Positions 35,021 to 45,479 of a DNA stretch of 46,401 nt are shown one piece after another (the stretch's first letter is position 1; each line of letters opens with the position of its first letter). The stretch covers positions 1 to 46,401 of the forward strand of contig JAMWZA010000027.1 in the NCBI GenBank assembly GCA_024305105.1, read 5' to 3'. This DNA comes from Marinoscillum sp. GTDB lineage: Bacteria; Bacteroidota; Bacteroidia; Cytophagales; Cyclobacteriaceae. Position numbers and translations under genes: made by a program. The notes beneath the pieces were generated by a model. The model did no database searches and was not told the DNA's origin. It was given only the letters and a program-made list of their open reading frames with translations.

Positions 35021-36916
35021 ATGACTCATAAGATTCAAACCCTCAGTGGATACATTCACGAATACCAAAAAAGTGTTTTACAGCCAGAGGTCTTTTGGAG
35101 CCAAATTGCAGATTCGTTTCATTGGAAAAAGCGATTTGAAAAAGTACTCGAATGGGATTTTGAAGGGCCAGACATAAAATGGTTCTTAAATGGCAAAATG
35201 AACATTACCGAAAATATTCTGGATAGGCATCTTTTTATCATGGGCGATCGACCAGCCATCATTTGGGAGCCGAATGAGCCTGGAGACGAACCCATTACTT
35301 TAAGCTATCGCGAGTTGTATGAAAAGGTTTGTGAGTTTTCGAATGCTATGAAAGCTCAGGGAGTCAAGAAAGGTGATCGGGTCATTATTTACATGCCCAT
35401 GGTGCCAGAAGCGGCGGTAGCAATGCTTGCCTGTGCTCGAATAGGAGCCGTTCACTCGGTAGTATTTGCAGGATTTTCGTCCAGCTCACTATCTGATAGG
35501 ATCAATGACTGTGAAGCCAAAATGGTGCTTACTTCGGATGGGAACTACAGAGGAGCCAAATCTATCGGTGTAAAGAGCGTGGTGGATGAAGCATTGGATA
35601 GCTGTACAACCGTTAAGAAAGTGATCGTGGTAGAGCGCACCAAGTCGGACGTAACTATGAAGGATGGTCGGGACATCTGGTGGCATGATGCAATCAAAGG
35701 ACAGTCTCAGGAATGCCCTGCAGAAGTCATGGATTCTGAGGACATGCTATTCATTCTATATACTTCAGGATCTACAGGCAAGCCTAAAGGCGTAGTGCAC
35801 ACGTGCGGAGGTTATATGGTCTATACCTATTATTCCTTTCTGAATGTATTCCAATACAATCCTGGAGATGTGTACTGGTGTACAGCGGATGTTGGTTGGA
35901 TAACCGGACATTCATATATCGTTTATGGGCCACTATTGGCGGGAGCCACATCCGTGATGTTTGAAGGAGTGCCTACCTACCCTCATGCGGGGCGCTTTTG
36001 GGAAATCGTTGACAAGTACAAGGTAAATCAATTTTATACAGCGCCAACAGCGATAAGAGCGCTGCAGGCACATGGGTTAGAGCCTATCGAGCCATTTAAA
36101 TTGGACTCATTGAAGGTAATCGGATCTGTGGGAGAGCCAATCAATGAGGAGGCATGGCACTGGTACCATGATCACATAGGGAAAGGCAATTGTCCTTTAG
36201 TAGATACCTGGTGGCAAACAGAGACCGGGGGAATCATGGTTTCGTCACTGGCGGGAATCGTTCCTAACAAGCCCGCTCATGCGGGTCTTCCATTGCCGGG
36301 AATTCAGCCCGTGATCGTAGATCCAGACGGCAATGAATTGAAGGGCAATAATGTGCAAGGAAACCTATGTGTCAAGTTTCCATGGCCATCTATTTTGCGA
36401 ACCACATATGGAGATCATGAGCGATGTAAACAGACTTACTTCTCGACTTATAAAGGCATGTACTTCACCGGCGATGGAGCCAAAAGAGATCATGATGGGT
36501 ATCTGAGAATCCTGGGTAGAGTGGATGACGTGATCAACGTCTCAGGTCACCGAATGGGAACAGCAGAAGTAGAGAATGCTATTAATGAACACCCAAAAGT
36601 GGTAGAGTCAGCGGTGGTTGGATATCCACATGAAGTGAAAGGTCAAGGCATTTATGCTTATGTCATTTGTGACATGGAAGGCCGTACGGAGGAGAATTTA
36701 AAGAATGAGATTCGTCAAACCGTGAGTAAAATCATTGGGCCAATAGCTAAACCAGATAAAGTTCAAATAGTACCCGGACTTCCTAAGACCCGATCAGGTA
36801 AAATCATGCGTAGAATCCTGAGAAAGGTGGCATCAGGAGAAGCTGATCAATTAGGAGATACTTCTACACTACTAAACCCTGAGGTAGTAGAAGAAATCAT
36901 CAAGGGAGCTGAATAA
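35021..36916 (+). CDS. acs: Acetyl-CoA synthetase
   Basis: 631 residues. Activates acetate to acetyl-CoA through acetyl-AMP. Motifs: P-loop-like YTSGSTGKPKGVVHT, DVGWITGHSYIVYGPLL, DTWWQTETGG, GDGAKRDHDGYLRILGRVDDVINVSGHRMGTAEVE, and the C-terminal acetylation-site motif PKTRSGKIMRRILRK, where Lys of SGKIM is the regulatory acetylated residue in Salmonella Acs. Follows the acetate symporter in what looks like one transcription unit ending in a terminator at 36926-36952. Confidence 0.96.
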   Translation: MTHKIQTLSGYIHEYQKSVLQPEVFWSQIADSFHWKKRFEKVLEWDFEGPDIKWFLNGKMNITENILDRHLFIMGDRPAIIWEPNEPGDEPITLSYRELYEKVCEFSNAMKAQGVKKGDRVIIYMPMVPEAAVAMLACARIGAVHSVVFAGFSSSSLSDRINDCEAKMVLTSDGNYRGAKSIGVKSVVDEALDSCTTVKKVIVVERTKSDVTMKDGRDIWWHDAIKGQSQECPAEVMDSEDMLFILYTSGSTGKPKGVVHTCGGYMVYTYYSFLNVFQYNPGDVYWCTADVGWITGHSYIVYGPLLAGATSVMFEGVPTYPHAGRFWEIVDKYKVNQFYTAPTAIRALQAHGLEPIEPFKLDSLKVIGSVGEPINEEAWHWYHDHIGKGNCPLVDTWWQTETGGIMVSSLAGIVPNKPAHAGLPLPGIQPVIVDPDGNELKGNNVQGNLCVKFPWPSILRTTYGDHERCKQTYFSTYKGMYFTGDGAKRDHDGYLRILGRVDDVINVSGHRMGTAEVENAINEHPKVVESAVVGYPHEVKGQGIYAYVICDMEGRTEENLKNEIRQTVSKIIGPIAKPDKVQIVPGLPKTRSGKIMRRILRKVASGEADQLGDTSTLLNPEVVEEIIKGAE

Positions 36917-36925
36917 GGATTAAGA

Positions 36926-36952
36926 AAAGCCCTGACGTTCGGTCAGGGCTTT
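36926..36952 (+). terminator. Rho-independent terminator after acs
   Basis: AAAGCCCTGAC (36926-36936) pairs with GTCAGGGCTTT (36942-36952) with a 5-base loop; 9 bases after the stop. It may also act for the convergent aceA transcript. Confidence 0.85.
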
Positions 36953-37016
36953 ATCGAATATAGAACTCAGAACATGACCTTGCAGTCAAGTTTTATTAAT
37001 CAGGTTAACACTATTT

Positions 37017-38288
37017 TTAAAATTGAGCGGTTTCTGTGCTGCCTGCCATGGCCACCGTAGAAGCCTTTCCTTGCTGGACAGTGTTTTGAACAGCATCGAA
37101 GTACCCAGTACCAACAAAAGCCTGATGCTTCACTGCTTTAAAGCCGTGATCGAGCAATGCAAATTCTCTCTCCTGTAATTCAGAGTAGCCAGCCATTCCG
37201 CGTTCTTTATATGCTTTTGATAACTCAAACATCGAAGTATTCAGAGCATGGAATCCAGCTAATGTGATAAACTGGAACTTATACCCCATGTCGGCCAGAC
37301 TTTCTCTGAAGGTCAACATCTCAGATTTGGTCAAGTGTGCTGCCCAGTTAAAGGAAGGCGAGCAATTATAAGCTAGCATCTTATCTGGGAATTCGTTTTT
37401 AATTCCCTCAGCAAACTCCCGAGCCAGACCTAAATCTGGATTAGACGTTTCCATCCATAGGAGGTCTGCATAGGGAGCATAGGCAAGTCCGCGTGCTATA
37501 CCAGCTTCGATTCCATTTGACACCTCAAAAAAACCTTCATTGGTTCGTTTACCGTTGATAAATCGATGATCTCGCGGGTCCACATCGGATGTGATCAGAG
37601 TAGCGGCATCAGCATCCGTTCTGGCAATCAGAAGAGTTGGCGTGTCCATTACATCTGCAGCAAGCCTCGCTGCGACTAATTTGTTGATGGCTTCCTGAGT
37701 GGGGACAAGTACTTTGCCTCCCAGGTGTCCACATTTTTTTGCAGAACTGAGCTGATCTTCAAAATGGACGCCTGCGGCTCCAGCCTCTATCATCGCTTTC
37801 ATAAGTTCAAAAGCGTTGAGATTTCCACCAAAACCCGCTTCGGCATCTGCTATGATCGGTGCCAACCAATCCACACTACTATCACCACCGAGCGATTCTA
37901 CCTGATCTCTTCTGAGTAGTGCATTGTTGATTCGTTTAACCACACTTGGAACCGAATCGGCAGGGTAGAGGGATTGATCTGGATACATAGCTCCGGCCAG
38001 GTTGGCATCAGCAGCGACCTGCCAACCGCTCAGATAAATAGCCTCGAGTCCAGCAGCGATCTCTTGAATGGCCTGGTTGCCAGTAAGAGCTCCCAATCCT
38101 GCGACAAAAGACTTGTTGTTCAGCTTATCCCAGAGTTTTTGTGCGGTCAGCTTGGCAATCGTATGCTCAATAGTGACCGAACCCTGCAGGTTGACAACTT
38201 CTTCCGCGGAATAGGGTCTTGTTACGTTTTTCCAACGCGGATTTTCTTTCCAGTCTTTTTCAATTTTTGCGATTCGTTCGGTTTTCAT
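37017..38288 (-). CDS. aceA: Isocitrate lyase
   Basis: 423 residues. Splits isocitrate to glyoxylate and succinate, first step of the glyoxylate bypass. Visible: [13 protein letters not shown], the active-site signature KKCGHLGGK with catalytic Cys186, [23 protein letters not shown] and [28 protein letters not shown]. Normal length for the bacterial enzyme. It lies 8 bases downstream of malate synthase, on the same strand, so aceBA is an operon. Confidence 0.97.
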   Translation of the reverse strand: MKTERIAKIEKDWKENPRWKNVTRPYSAEEVVNLQGSVTIEHTIAKLTAQKLWDKLNNKSFVAGLGALTGNQAIQEIAAGLEAIYLSGWQVAADANLAGAMYPDQSLYPADSVPSVVKRINNALLRRDQVESLGGDSSVDWLAPIIADAEAGFGGNLNAFELMKAMIEAGAAGVHFEDQLSSAKKCGHLGGKVLVPTQEAINKLVAARLAADVMDTPTLLIARTDADAATLITSDVDPRDHRFINGKRTNEGFFEVSNGIEAGIARGLAYAPYADLLWMETSNPDLGLAREFAEGIKNEFPDKMLAYNCSPSFNWAAHLTKSEMLTFRESLADMGYKFQFITLAGFHALNTSMFELSKAYKERGMAGYSELQEREFALLDHGFKAVKHQAFVGTGYFDAVQNTVQQGKASTVAMAGSTETAQF

Positions 38289-38296
38289 TTTGTGTG

Positions 38297-39916
38297 TTAG
38301 TTTAAGTAATCATAAGCATTCAATGTTAGGAAGTCCTCGAGCTGATCGCTTTTGACTAGTCGATCAAAAATCTGTACAGCTTCTTTGAAACACCCGTTCT
38401 TGAAGTTTTCTTCACCAACCAGTTGTTGGATCTTCTCGAGTTCTTCCAGTTTCAATTGTTCGTATAGTTCTATAGTGATATTCGTTCCATTTACCGTGTA
38501 GCAGTTGTGATGAATCCACTGCCATAGCTGAGATCGGGATATTTCTGCCGTAGCGGCATCTTCCATCAGGTTGTAAATAGCTGCAGCACCATTTCCACGC
38601 AACCAGCTTTCGGTATACAATAAGCCCACATTGATATTCGTGCGAATGCCTTCCATGGTAATTGTGCCAGTAGGCGTTTGAGTCAGGTCTTTGGCCGTCA
38701 CTTGAACATCATGACGCTTATTGTTTATTTGGTTTTGCATCGGCATGTGTTTGTCAAAGATTTCCATGGCGACCTCTACCAGCGCAGGATGGGCTACCCA
38801 GGTGCCGTCATGACCGTTTTGCACCTCACGCAATTTGTCCTGACGTACCTTTCCCAGGGCAGCTTTATTAGCGTCTTCGTTGTTTTTAATGGGAATCTGT
38901 GCGGCCATTCCACCCATGGCGTGCGCTCCTCTTTTGTGACATGTTTGTATTACAAGATCGGCATAGCTCTTCATGAAATGTGAACTCATGTTTACCTGAT
39001 CGCGATTGGGAACCGTCTTATGCTTGTTGCTTCTAAATTTTTTAATGTAAGAAAAGATGTAATCCCATCGACCACAGTTAAGTCCACATGAGTGATTCCT
39101 GAGCTCATAAAGAATTTCATTCAGCTCGAAAGAAGCCGGGAGCGTTTCTACTAAAACGGTCGCTTTGATCGTCCCTTGGGGAATGCTCAGATAGTTTTGA
39201 GCAAATACAAACACCTCATTCCAGAGTCTCGCTTCTAAGTAGCTCTCTATTTTAGGTAGATAGAAATAAGGCCCAGAGCCGTTCTGTATTAGTTCGTTTG
39301 CATTATGGAAAAAGTAGAGGCCAAAGTCCATGAGAGCACCACTGGTACATTCATCATGAATCTGAATATGTTTCTCATTGAGATGCCAGCCTCTAGGTCG
39401 GACAAAGAGCGTAGCAGTCTGGTTATTTAATTGGTAGATTTTACCGTTAGCAGGATTTTGGAATTCTATTTCTTTTCTGATAGCATCACGAAGATTAATC
39501 TGACCTTCGATGGCGTTGGACCAACTAGGCGTATTGCTATCTTCAAAATCTGCCATGAATACCTTGGCGCCAGAGTTTAATGCGTTGATGACCATTTTGC
39601 GATCGACTGGCCCAGTGATTTCTACACGACGATCCTCAATGTCAGAAGGAATGGGAGCAATTTGCCATTCGGATTTACGAATTTCTTCCGTTTGCGGAAG
39701 GAAGTCGGGCATCTCGCCAGCATCATAAGCAGCCTGTCTTATCTGCCTATCTTCCAGTAATTTCTTTCTTCTCTGATTGAAACGTTCATGTAACGCCAAT
39801 AGGAAGTCCAGAGCATCTGGAGTTAGGATTTCATTGTAGTGACCAGGGGTTTTACCCTTTATGGTAATTCCTAGTGGTGTCTGGATTTCGTTTGTTTTTG
39901 CCGGTGCTGTGATCAT
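38297..39916 (-). CDS. aceB: Malate synthase A
   Basis: 539 residues. Condenses glyoxylate with acetyl-CoA to malate. Family motifs: [37 protein letters not shown] with the catalytic Arg, [58 protein letters not shown] and [17 protein letters not shown] with the general-base Asp. First gene of the aceBA operon; its promoter region carries a nested dyad shared with the divergent regulator. Confidence 0.96.
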   Translation of the reverse strand: MITAPAKTNEIQTPLGITIKGKTPGHYNEILTPDALDFLLALHERFNQRRKKLLEDRQIRQAAYDAGEMPDFLPQTEEIRKSEWQIAPIPSDIEDRRVEITGPVDRKMVINALNSGAKVFMADFEDSNTPSWSNAIEGQINLRDAIRKEIEFQNPANGKIYQLNNQTATLFVRPRGWHLNEKHIQIHDECTSGALMDFGLYFFHNANELIQNGSGPYFYLPKIESYLEARLWNEVFVFAQNYLSIPQGTIKATVLVETLPASFELNEILYELRNHSCGLNCGRWDYIFSYIKKFRSNKHKTVPNRDQVNMSSHFMKSYADLVIQTCHKRGAHAMGGMAAQIPIKNNEDANKAALGKVRQDKLREVQNGHDGTWVAHPALVEVAMEIFDKHMPMQNQINNKRHDVQVTAKDLTQTPTGTITMEGIRTNINVGLLYTESWLRGNGAAAIYNLMEDAATAEISRSQLWQWIHHNCYTVNGTNITIELYEQLKLEELEKIQQLVGEENFKNGCFKEAVQIFDRLVKSDQLEDFLTLNAYDYLN

Positions 39917-39947
39917 TGTATTAATGGTTAAGATTCCAAAACTTGAT

Positions 39948-39975
39948 CAAATATAGCGAAATATATTAAACAGCG
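39948..39975 (-). promoter_or_regulatory. aceB promoter, Bacteroidota type
   Basis: On the minus strand, TATATTTG (39955-39948) matches the TAnnTTTG -7 box exactly. Nineteen bases upstream is TTTC, one base from the TTTG -33 element, lying inside the central palindrome. The predicted start is about 25 bases before the aceB ATG at 39916. Confidence 0.55.
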
Positions 39976-40002
39976 AAATTTCGCTAATATTTATTTTTCG
40001 CT
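39955..40002. promoter_or_regulatory. Nested four-half-site operator between aceB and its divergent regulator
   Basis: Four copies of the half-site AGCGAAA or its complement TTTCGCT occur: 39955-39961 and 39972-39978 in plus orientation, 39979-39985 and 39996-40002 in minus orientation. The inner pair forms the perfect palindrome AGCGAAATTTCGCT. The outer pair is centred on the same point (39978.5), each 17 bases from the inner half. This is a likely binding site for two dimers, presumably of the regulator encoded at 40023. Confidence 0.7.
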
Positions 40003-40011
40003 TTTTTAACT

Positions 40012-40019
40012 TAATTTTG
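40012..40019 (+). promoter_or_regulatory. -7 box for the divergent regulator
   Basis: TAATTTTG matches TAnnTTTG. The ATG at 40023 follows after only three bases, so transcription would start at or near the start codon, giving a leaderless mRNA. A clear TTTG at -33 is absent. Confidence 0.4.
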
Positions 40020-40022
40020 GAT

Positions 40023-41516
40023 ATGCCTAAGGAAATTTTCGAACTCAAGCTCATTTTTGGCCTCAAACTCAAAGAAATAAGGAATGAAAAAGGGGTCTCC
40101 TATCAGGAATTACGTGAAAAGACAGGACTGTCACTGTCGTATCTAAGTGAGATCGAGAATGGCAAGAAATATCCAAAAGGAGACAAGATCATGGCCATCG
40201 CCAATGCTTTGAATGTCTCCTATGATGAATTGGTGTCGCTTAAAGTTCCGAAGAAACTAGAGCCGGTAGTACACTTGATTCAATCCGATTTCTTTAAAGC
40301 CTTTCCTCTTGAACAGTTTGGATTGAATCCTCAAAAGCTGGTAGAGATCATTTCATACGACCCGGAAAAGATCAATGCATTTATTAATACAGTACTGCAG
40401 GTAGCTCGGAACTTTGAGCTAAAGCAAGAGGGTTTTTACCACGCCGCACTACGTTCTTATCAGGAGCTTCATAACAACTATTTTGAAGAATTGGAACACG
40501 CAGTGGATGAGTTACACCTGGAGTTTCCTGAGCTTAAAGAGATACCATTTAGTGAAAATGTACTAACAGAAATTTTATTAAAATTAGGGGTTCGAATTTC
40601 TGATGAACAGCTCTATGAGATTAAGTCCTTGCGAAATTTGAGATCACTGTATGATCCAAAGGAACGATTGCTTCACATCAACCGGGGGTTAAATTCAGGC
40701 CAAATCAATTTCTTACTAGGACGTGAAATAGCTTTTCAATGGACGAAAGAAAAGAAACGTCCGTTATCTACTCCACCTCAAGGTCATCATGATTTTGAGC
40801 AGATTCTAAGCAACTATCGGACTTCCTATTTTTCGGCTGCTTTGATGATGCCCAGAGACGAAGTAGTCCGAGACATTCAAGCCTTCGGGCAGCGTGAAAC
40901 GTGGGATTCAAAGGTGTTCATGAGCTTTATGGATAAGTATGATGTCACGCCGGAGATGATTATGCAGCGTCTCACCAATATTCTTCCGTCTATATTTGGT
41001 TATGAGAACCTATTCTTTCTACGCTTTGTCGGAAAGGGAAGTAATTACTTCACTTTGACAAAGGAGCTACACCTCACGAGGCTTCATAATCCTCATGGAA
41101 ACGAACTCAATGAACATTACTGCAGGCGATGGATATCCCTGACTATCGTGCAGGACCTGATCGAGCAGCGGAAAACGAACCCTGAGCTGAAATACCTGGC
41201 GGGTATTCAACGCTCTCGCTATCACGATTCTCCCAACGAGTACTTATGCCTGTCCATTGCTTTTCCGAACGTGAGTAATCCAGAGGAGTTAGTTAGTGTG
41301 ACTATTGGGTTTTTGATTGATGAAACGCTCACTAAGCGGATCCGATTTTTGAATGATTCAGCGATTCCGACAAGACTGGTTAATACCACCTGTGAAAGAT
41401 GTCCGATTCAAGACTGCAGGGAGCGTGTGGAGGAACCTTATGTCTTCCAGGGTAACTTAGAAAGTGAAATCATACAATCCGACATTCAGAAAGTGCTGGA
41501 TGAAAAAGGAGAATAA
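40023..41516 (+). CDS. XRE-family regulator of the RamB/ScfR type (glyoxylate-bypass regulator)
   Basis: 497 residues. An N-terminal XRE helix-turn-helix (about residues 10-65, with YQELREKTGLSLSYLSEIENGKK), a long central region resembling the ImmA/IrrE-like domain of ScfR proteins (NFLLGREIAFQWTKEKKRP) and a C-terminal domain with the conserved Cys cluster CERCPIQDCRERV. The central domain has no HExxH, so it is unlikely to be a peptidase. This architecture is that of RamB, which controls aceA/aceB in actinobacteria, and ScfR proteins near acyl-CoA genes. Divergent from aceB with a shared operator. The sensor ligand may be a CoA ester or acetate-derived metabolite (inference). Confidence 0.82.
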   Translation: MPKEIFELKLIFGLKLKEIRNEKGVSYQELREKTGLSLSYLSEIENGKKYPKGDKIMAIANALNVSYDELVSLKVPKKLEPVVHLIQSDFFKAFPLEQFGLNPQKLVEIISYDPEKINAFINTVLQVARNFELKQEGFYHAALRSYQELHNNYFEELEHAVDELHLEFPELKEIPFSENVLTEILLKLGVRISDEQLYEIKSLRNLRSLYDPKERLLHINRGLNSGQINFLLGREIAFQWTKEKKRPLSTPPQGHHDFEQILSNYRTSYFSAALMMPRDEVVRDIQAFGQRETWDSKVFMSFMDKYDVTPEMIMQRLTNILPSIFGYENLFFLRFVGKGSNYFTLTKELHLTRLHNPHGNELNEHYCRRWISLTIVQDLIEQRKTNPELKYLAGIQRSRYHDSPNEYLCLSIAFPNVSNPEELVSVTIGFLIDETLTKRIRFLNDSAIPTRLVNTTCERCPIQDCRERVEEPYVFQGNLESEIIQSDIQKVLDEKGE

Positions 41517-41518
41517 AA

Positions 41519-41546
41519 AAAGCCTCATGTTTTCACACGAGGCTTT
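41519..41546. terminator. Terminator between the regulator and nrdA
   Basis: AAAGCCTC (41519-41526) pairs with GAGGCTTT (41539-41546), 12-base loop with extra TGT/ACA pairing. It lies between two convergent genes and probably serves both. Confidence 0.75.
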
Positions 41547-41573
41547 CCGATTATTATCAAAATTTCCGATTAA

Positions 41574-43964
41574 TTAACTTCCACACATTTCGCAATCGTC
41601 TGGATTATCCAGTGAACATTGCATGGCGGCAGCGTTTTGTGTTTTTACATCATCCTGAGAAGCTTGCGCTTGTTTTACCTCAGGCTGAACTTGCTGCTCC
41701 TTTTCTAAGGTAAACTTAATGGCATCTGTTGCTGCCTTCGTTCTCAAGTAGTACATACCCGTTTTCAAACCTTTCTTCCATGCATAGAAGTGCATAGAGG
41801 TCATCTTGCCGAAGTTGGCATCTATTAAGTGGATGTTCAAGCTTTGGCTCTGACAGATGAAAGCTCCTCGGTCTGCAGACATATCGATGATTGCTTTCTG
41901 AGAAATTTCCCATACGGTCTTGTATCTTTCCTTGATGTCCATTGGAATCTCAGGAATGTCTTGAACAGAACCATTTGCAGTCATGATTCTATTTTTCATT
42001 CGGTCATCCCAAAGTCCGAGCTTAATTAAATCTGTCATCAAGTGCTTGTTCACTACGATAAACTCACCAGAAAGGGTTCTTCTTGTATAAATGTTGGACG
42101 TGTAAGGCTCAAAGCACTCATTGTTTCCAAGAATCTGAGAAGTAGAAGCGGTCGGCATAGGAGCAAGTAACAGCGAGTTTCTCACGCCATGCTTTCTCAC
42201 TTGCTGCTTCAGGCTGTACCAATCCCATCGGTTTGAGCTTGGTGTAACACCCCACATGTCAAACTGGAAGATACCTTTTGATACCGGTGAGCCTTTGAAT
42301 GTCTCATAAGTGCCATCTACCTGAGCGAGTTCCATGGAGGTTTCCATTGCTCCATAATAGATTGTCTCGAAGATTTCTTGATTCAGTTTTCTTGATTCAG
42401 GAGAGTCGAAAGGCATTTTCATGAGCATGAAAACATCTGCTAGTCCTTGTACACCGATTCCGATTGGACGGTGTCGCATGTTAGAGTAACGTGCTTCTTT
42501 CACAGGATAGTAGTTTACATCGATTACCTTATTCAGGTTGCGAGTAGCTACTTTGGTGATCTCATAAAGTTTCTGATGGTTAAATGAGCCATCCTCGTTA
42601 ACAAACTTCGGTAGCGCGATAGACGCTAGGTTACACACAGCCACTTCATCTTTGGAGGTGTATTCCATTATCTCTGTACAAAGGTTACTAGACCTGATTG
42701 TACCGAGGTTCTTTTGGTTTGATTTCTTATTTGCGTGATCCTTGTATAGGATGTAAGGAGTACCAGTCTCGATCTGTGATTCCAGAATTTCGAACCAAAG
42801 CTCTTGTGCTTTTACCGTTCTGCGAGCTCTTCCTTCTTTTTCATACTTGTCATAAAGCCTTTCAAACTCCTCGCCGTATGAATCATGTAGATTAGGCGCT
42901 TCATCTGGGCTGAATAGTGACCACTCACCATTTTCTTCCACACGCTTCATGAATAGATCAGGAATCCAAAGAGCGTAGAACAAATCTCTTGCTCTCAATT
43001 CTTCTTTACCATGATTTTTCTTCAACTGAAGGAAGTCGAAGATGTCAGCATGCCAAGGCTCCAGATAGATTGCAAAACTTCCTTTACGTTTTCCACCACC
43101 TTGATCTACATAACGAGCTGTCATGTCAAAGTTTCTTAGCATCGGAACGATACCATTGGAAGTGCCATTGGTTCCTTTGATGTAAGCTCCATAGGCTCTT
43201 ACATTGTGAATGCTCAATCCGATTCCACCGGCAGACTGAGAAATCTTGGCGCACTGCTTTAAAGTGTCATAAATCCCATCAATGCTGTCATCCTGCATGC
43301 TAAGAAGGAAACAAGAAGACAACTGAGGTTTAGGTGTACCTGCATTAAATAAAGTAGGAGTAGCATGAGTAAACCACTTCTCCGACATAAGGTTGTAAGT
43401 TTCTATCGCCGCGTCGATATCATCCATGTGGATACCAACTGAAACCCGCATTAGCATGTGCTGTGGACGCTCTATGATTTTTCCATCTAACTTCATCAAG
43501 TAAGAGCGCTCCAATGTTTTGTAACCAAAGAAATCGTAGTTGTAATCTCTGGTGTAGTCAACGGCCTCATCCAATCGCTTGGCATTGGCTCTAATAATTC
43601 CATACACTTCTTTAGATAGAAGCGCAGCATTTTCATCCGTTTTGGGGTTGACGTAGGTGTAAAGCCTTTTCATTGTGGTAGAAAAGGATTCCTCAGTTAC
43701 TTTGTGCAGGTTCGAAATAGAAATTCTTGCTGCCAACTTGGCAAAATCAGGATGACGAGTCGTCATTGTTGCCGCTATTTCAGCTGCTAAGTTATCCAGC
43801 TCAATGGTAGTTACACCATCATAAAGGCCGTCAATCACTTTCTTAGCAATTTCAACAGGCTTTACAAAGTCAGCGTTGAGGCCGTCGCACAGCTTCTCGA
43901 TGCGTGCGGTGATTTTGTCGAATTTTACGGATTCCCTTCGTCCGTCTCTTTTGATTACAAGCAT
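41574..43964 (-). CDS. nrdA: Class Ia ribonucleotide reductase, alpha subunit
   Basis: 796 residues. Reduces ribonucleoside diphosphates to deoxyribonucleotides. N-terminal ATP-cone ([24 protein letters not shown]), active-site region LSSCFLL and [11 protein letters not shown] carrying the redox and thiyl cysteines, [29 protein letters not shown], and the C-terminal swinging-arm pair CEMC. The barrel and length fit a class Ia/b alpha chain. It follows nrdB by 49 bases on the same strand. Confidence 0.97.
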   Translation of the reverse strand: MLVIKRDGRRESVKFDKITARIEKLCDGLNADFVKPVEIAKKVIDGLYDGVTTIELDNLAAEIAATMTTRHPDFAKLAARISISNLHKVTEESFSTTMKRLYTYVNPKTDENAALLSKEVYGIIRANAKRLDEAVDYTRDYNYDFFGYKTLERSYLMKLDGKIIERPQHMLMRVSVGIHMDDIDAAIETYNLMSEKWFTHATPTLFNAGTPKPQLSSCFLLSMQDDSIDGIYDTLKQCAKISQSAGGIGLSIHNVRAYGAYIKGTNGTSNGIVPMLRNFDMTARYVDQGGGKRKGSFAIYLEPWHADIFDFLQLKKNHGKEELRARDLFYALWIPDLFMKRVEENGEWSLFSPDEAPNLHDSYGEEFERLYDKYEKEGRARRTVKAQELWFEILESQIETGTPYILYKDHANKKSNQKNLGTIRSSNLCTEIMEYTSKDEVAVCNLASIALPKFVNEDGSFNHQKLYEITKVATRNLNKVIDVNYYPVKEARYSNMRHRPIGIGVQGLADVFMLMKMPFDSPESRKLNQEIFETIYYGAMETSMELAQVDGTYETFKGSPVSKGIFQFDMWGVTPSSNRWDWYSLKQQVRKHGVRNSLLLAPMPTASTSQILGNNECFEPYTSNIYTRRTLSGEFIVVNKHLMTDLIKLGLWDDRMKNRIMTANGSVQDIPEIPMDIKERYKTVWEISQKAIIDMSADRGAFICQSQSLNIHLIDANFGKMTSMHFYAWKKGLKTGMYYLRTKAATDAIKFTLEKEQQVQPEVKQAQASQDDVKTQNAAAMQCSLDNPDDCEMCGS

Positions 43965-44013
43965 TTTTTATAAAAGGCGATTATATAGATGGAAAAATAT
44001 TGGATTATCGTTT

Positions 44014-44994
44014 TTAGAAATCTTCGTCTAAGCTGAATTTATTGTTGCTTTCTCCTTTGCCGCTGTCCATTACTCCAGCTTTTTGGTATTCACCCACACG
44101 CTTCTCGAAGAAGTTGGTTTTACCCTGAAGTGATATCATGTCCATGAAGTCAAATGGGTTGGTTGAGTTATAAACCTTGGCGCAGCCTAGCTCTCCTAAA
44201 AGTCTGTCTGCGACAAACTCAATGTACTGACACATCAGGTCAGCGTTCATTCCGATTAGTTTTACCGGAAGTGCGTCGGTAACAAACTCTTTCTCAATCG
44301 TCACGGCATCCTGAATGATTCCAGAGACAAGTTTTTTATCGAGTTTATTATTTATGTGATTGTTATAAAGAAGACAAGCGAAATCGCAATGAAGTCCTTC
44401 ATCTCGCGATATCAATTCATTTGAAAATGTAAGTCCTGGCATCAAACCTCTTTTCTTAAGCCAGAAGATAGAACAGAAGCTACCAGAGAAGAAGATACCC
44501 TCAACAGCTGCGAAGGCAATGAGTCTCTCCTGAAAGTTGCCTTCGTCAATCCACCGAAGCGCCCAATCAGCTTTCTTTTTCACACAGTCCATTGTCTCAA
44601 TGGCGTGGAAAAGTCCGTCTTTTTCTTTATTGTCTTTTACGTAGGTGTCTATAAGTAGAGAATACGTTTCAGAGTGTATGTTTTCGATGGCGATCTGAAA
44701 GCCGTAGAAGAATTTAGCTTCTGTGTATTGTACTTCCGACACCATGTTTTCAGCAAGGTTTTCGTTAACAATACCATCGCTGGCGGCAAAAAATGCAAGA
44801 ACATGTTTAATAAAGTGTCTTTCGCCATCATTGAGGGATACCCAGTCTTTCTGATCTTGACTCAGGTCAATCTCCTCAGCTGTCCAGAAACTAGCCTCGG
44901 CCCTCTTATAAAACTGCCAAATATCATCGTGCTCTATAGGAAATAGAACAAATCGATCTGGGTTGTCTTTTAATAATGGTTCTTCTTGGCTCAT
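44014..44994 (-). CDS. nrdB: Class Ia ribonucleotide reductase, beta subunit (radical-generating)
   Basis: 326 residues. Di-iron protein that makes the tyrosyl radical for NrdA. Metal ligands and Tyr appear in order: [12 protein letters not shown] (first acidic ligand), ENIHSETYS with Glu, His and, three residues after Ser, the radical-site Tyr, the [13 protein letters not shown] Glu, and RDEGLHCDF with Glu and His. The C-terminal tail ends [11 protein letters not shown], which docks to NrdA. It is first in the nrdBA operon; upstream are DnaA boxes. Confidence 0.96.
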   Translation of the reverse strand: MSQEEPLLKDNPDRFVLFPIEHDDIWQFYKRAEASFWTAEEIDLSQDQKDWVSLNDGERHFIKHVLAFFAASDGIVNENLAENMVSEVQYTEAKFFYGFQIAIENIHSETYSLLIDTYVKDNKEKDGLFHAIETMDCVKKKADWALRWIDEGNFQERLIAFAAVEGIFFSGSFCSIFWLKKRGLMPGLTFSNELISRDEGLHCDFACLLYNNHINNKLDKKLVSGIIQDAVTIEKEFVTDALPVKLIGMNADLMCQYIEFVADRLLGELGCAKVYNSTNPFDFMDMISLQGKTNFFEKRVGEYQKAGVMDSGKGESNNKFSLDEDF

Positions 44995-45418
44995 AGATCT
45001 TTTAATTTATTCAATCTTTATCCACTAGACAAATTGAATACCAACATTGTTATCCACATTCAAATCCAGTTATCCACATTTAGAAAACACCATAGCCACG
45101 TTTGACGAAAAACGCGGTTTTCTATAGGTTTTGCTAAGGTTTGGGACACAGCCCGAAGCGAAAAGTGGTTTATTTTTCTCTAGCTGCGTTTACAAATGTG
45201 TAAAAACTCAGCCGGAATATCAAGCGTCGAAAGTAGGTGAAATGCGGAGATCAAAAAAGTTGAAAAAAATAGATAACCTGCTGTAATGAAGGAGATTAGA
45301 TTACATTTGTCTAACGAACACTTCATTAAAAAACAGCGTAGATACGGTTTTTATTAAGTGAAAAAAAGATAAAAAAAAAGTGAATTTTTTTTTACCAAGG
45401 ATTTATGCTAAGGGATAG
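44995..45418. other. AT-rich control region upstream of nrdBA with no gene
   Basis: No convincing coding frame lies between nrdB and rplU. The part next to nrdB holds the DnaA-box cluster. A stretch with A8-9 and T9-10 tracts lies at about 45361-45393. No clear NrdR box (acaCwATATwGtgt type) was found. Confidence 0.6.
45018..45078 (+). promoter_or_regulatory. Cluster of three DnaA boxes upstream of nrdB
   Basis: Two perfect TTATCCACA boxes (45050-45058 and 45070-45078) and one 8/9 match TTATCCACT (45018-45026), all in the same orientation and 24 to 84 bases upstream of the nrdB ATG. DnaA boxes control nrdAB in E. coli, where they tie dNTP supply to replication initiation. Confidence 0.7.
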
Positions 45419-45449
45419 TTTGAAAATTAAATGACAAGCCATATCTTTG
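45419..45449 (+). promoter_or_regulatory. rplU promoter, Bacteroidota consensus
   Basis: TTTG at 45419-45422, a 19-base spacer and TATCTTTG at 45442-45449 match the -33/-7 consensus of the Bacteroidota primary sigma factor. The start site would be near 45455, about 25 bases before the rplU ATG at 45480. Confidence 0.75.
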
Positions 45450-45479
45450 CAATCCTTTTTGAAAAAGCAAACAGAAAAC

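Noticed and set aside
45000-45400. Chromosome origin of replication
   Set aside because: DnaA boxes and A/T tracts are present, but the boxes sit at the nrdB promoter, only three are seen and dnaA or other origin genes are not in the window. Regulation of nrdBA is the simpler view.
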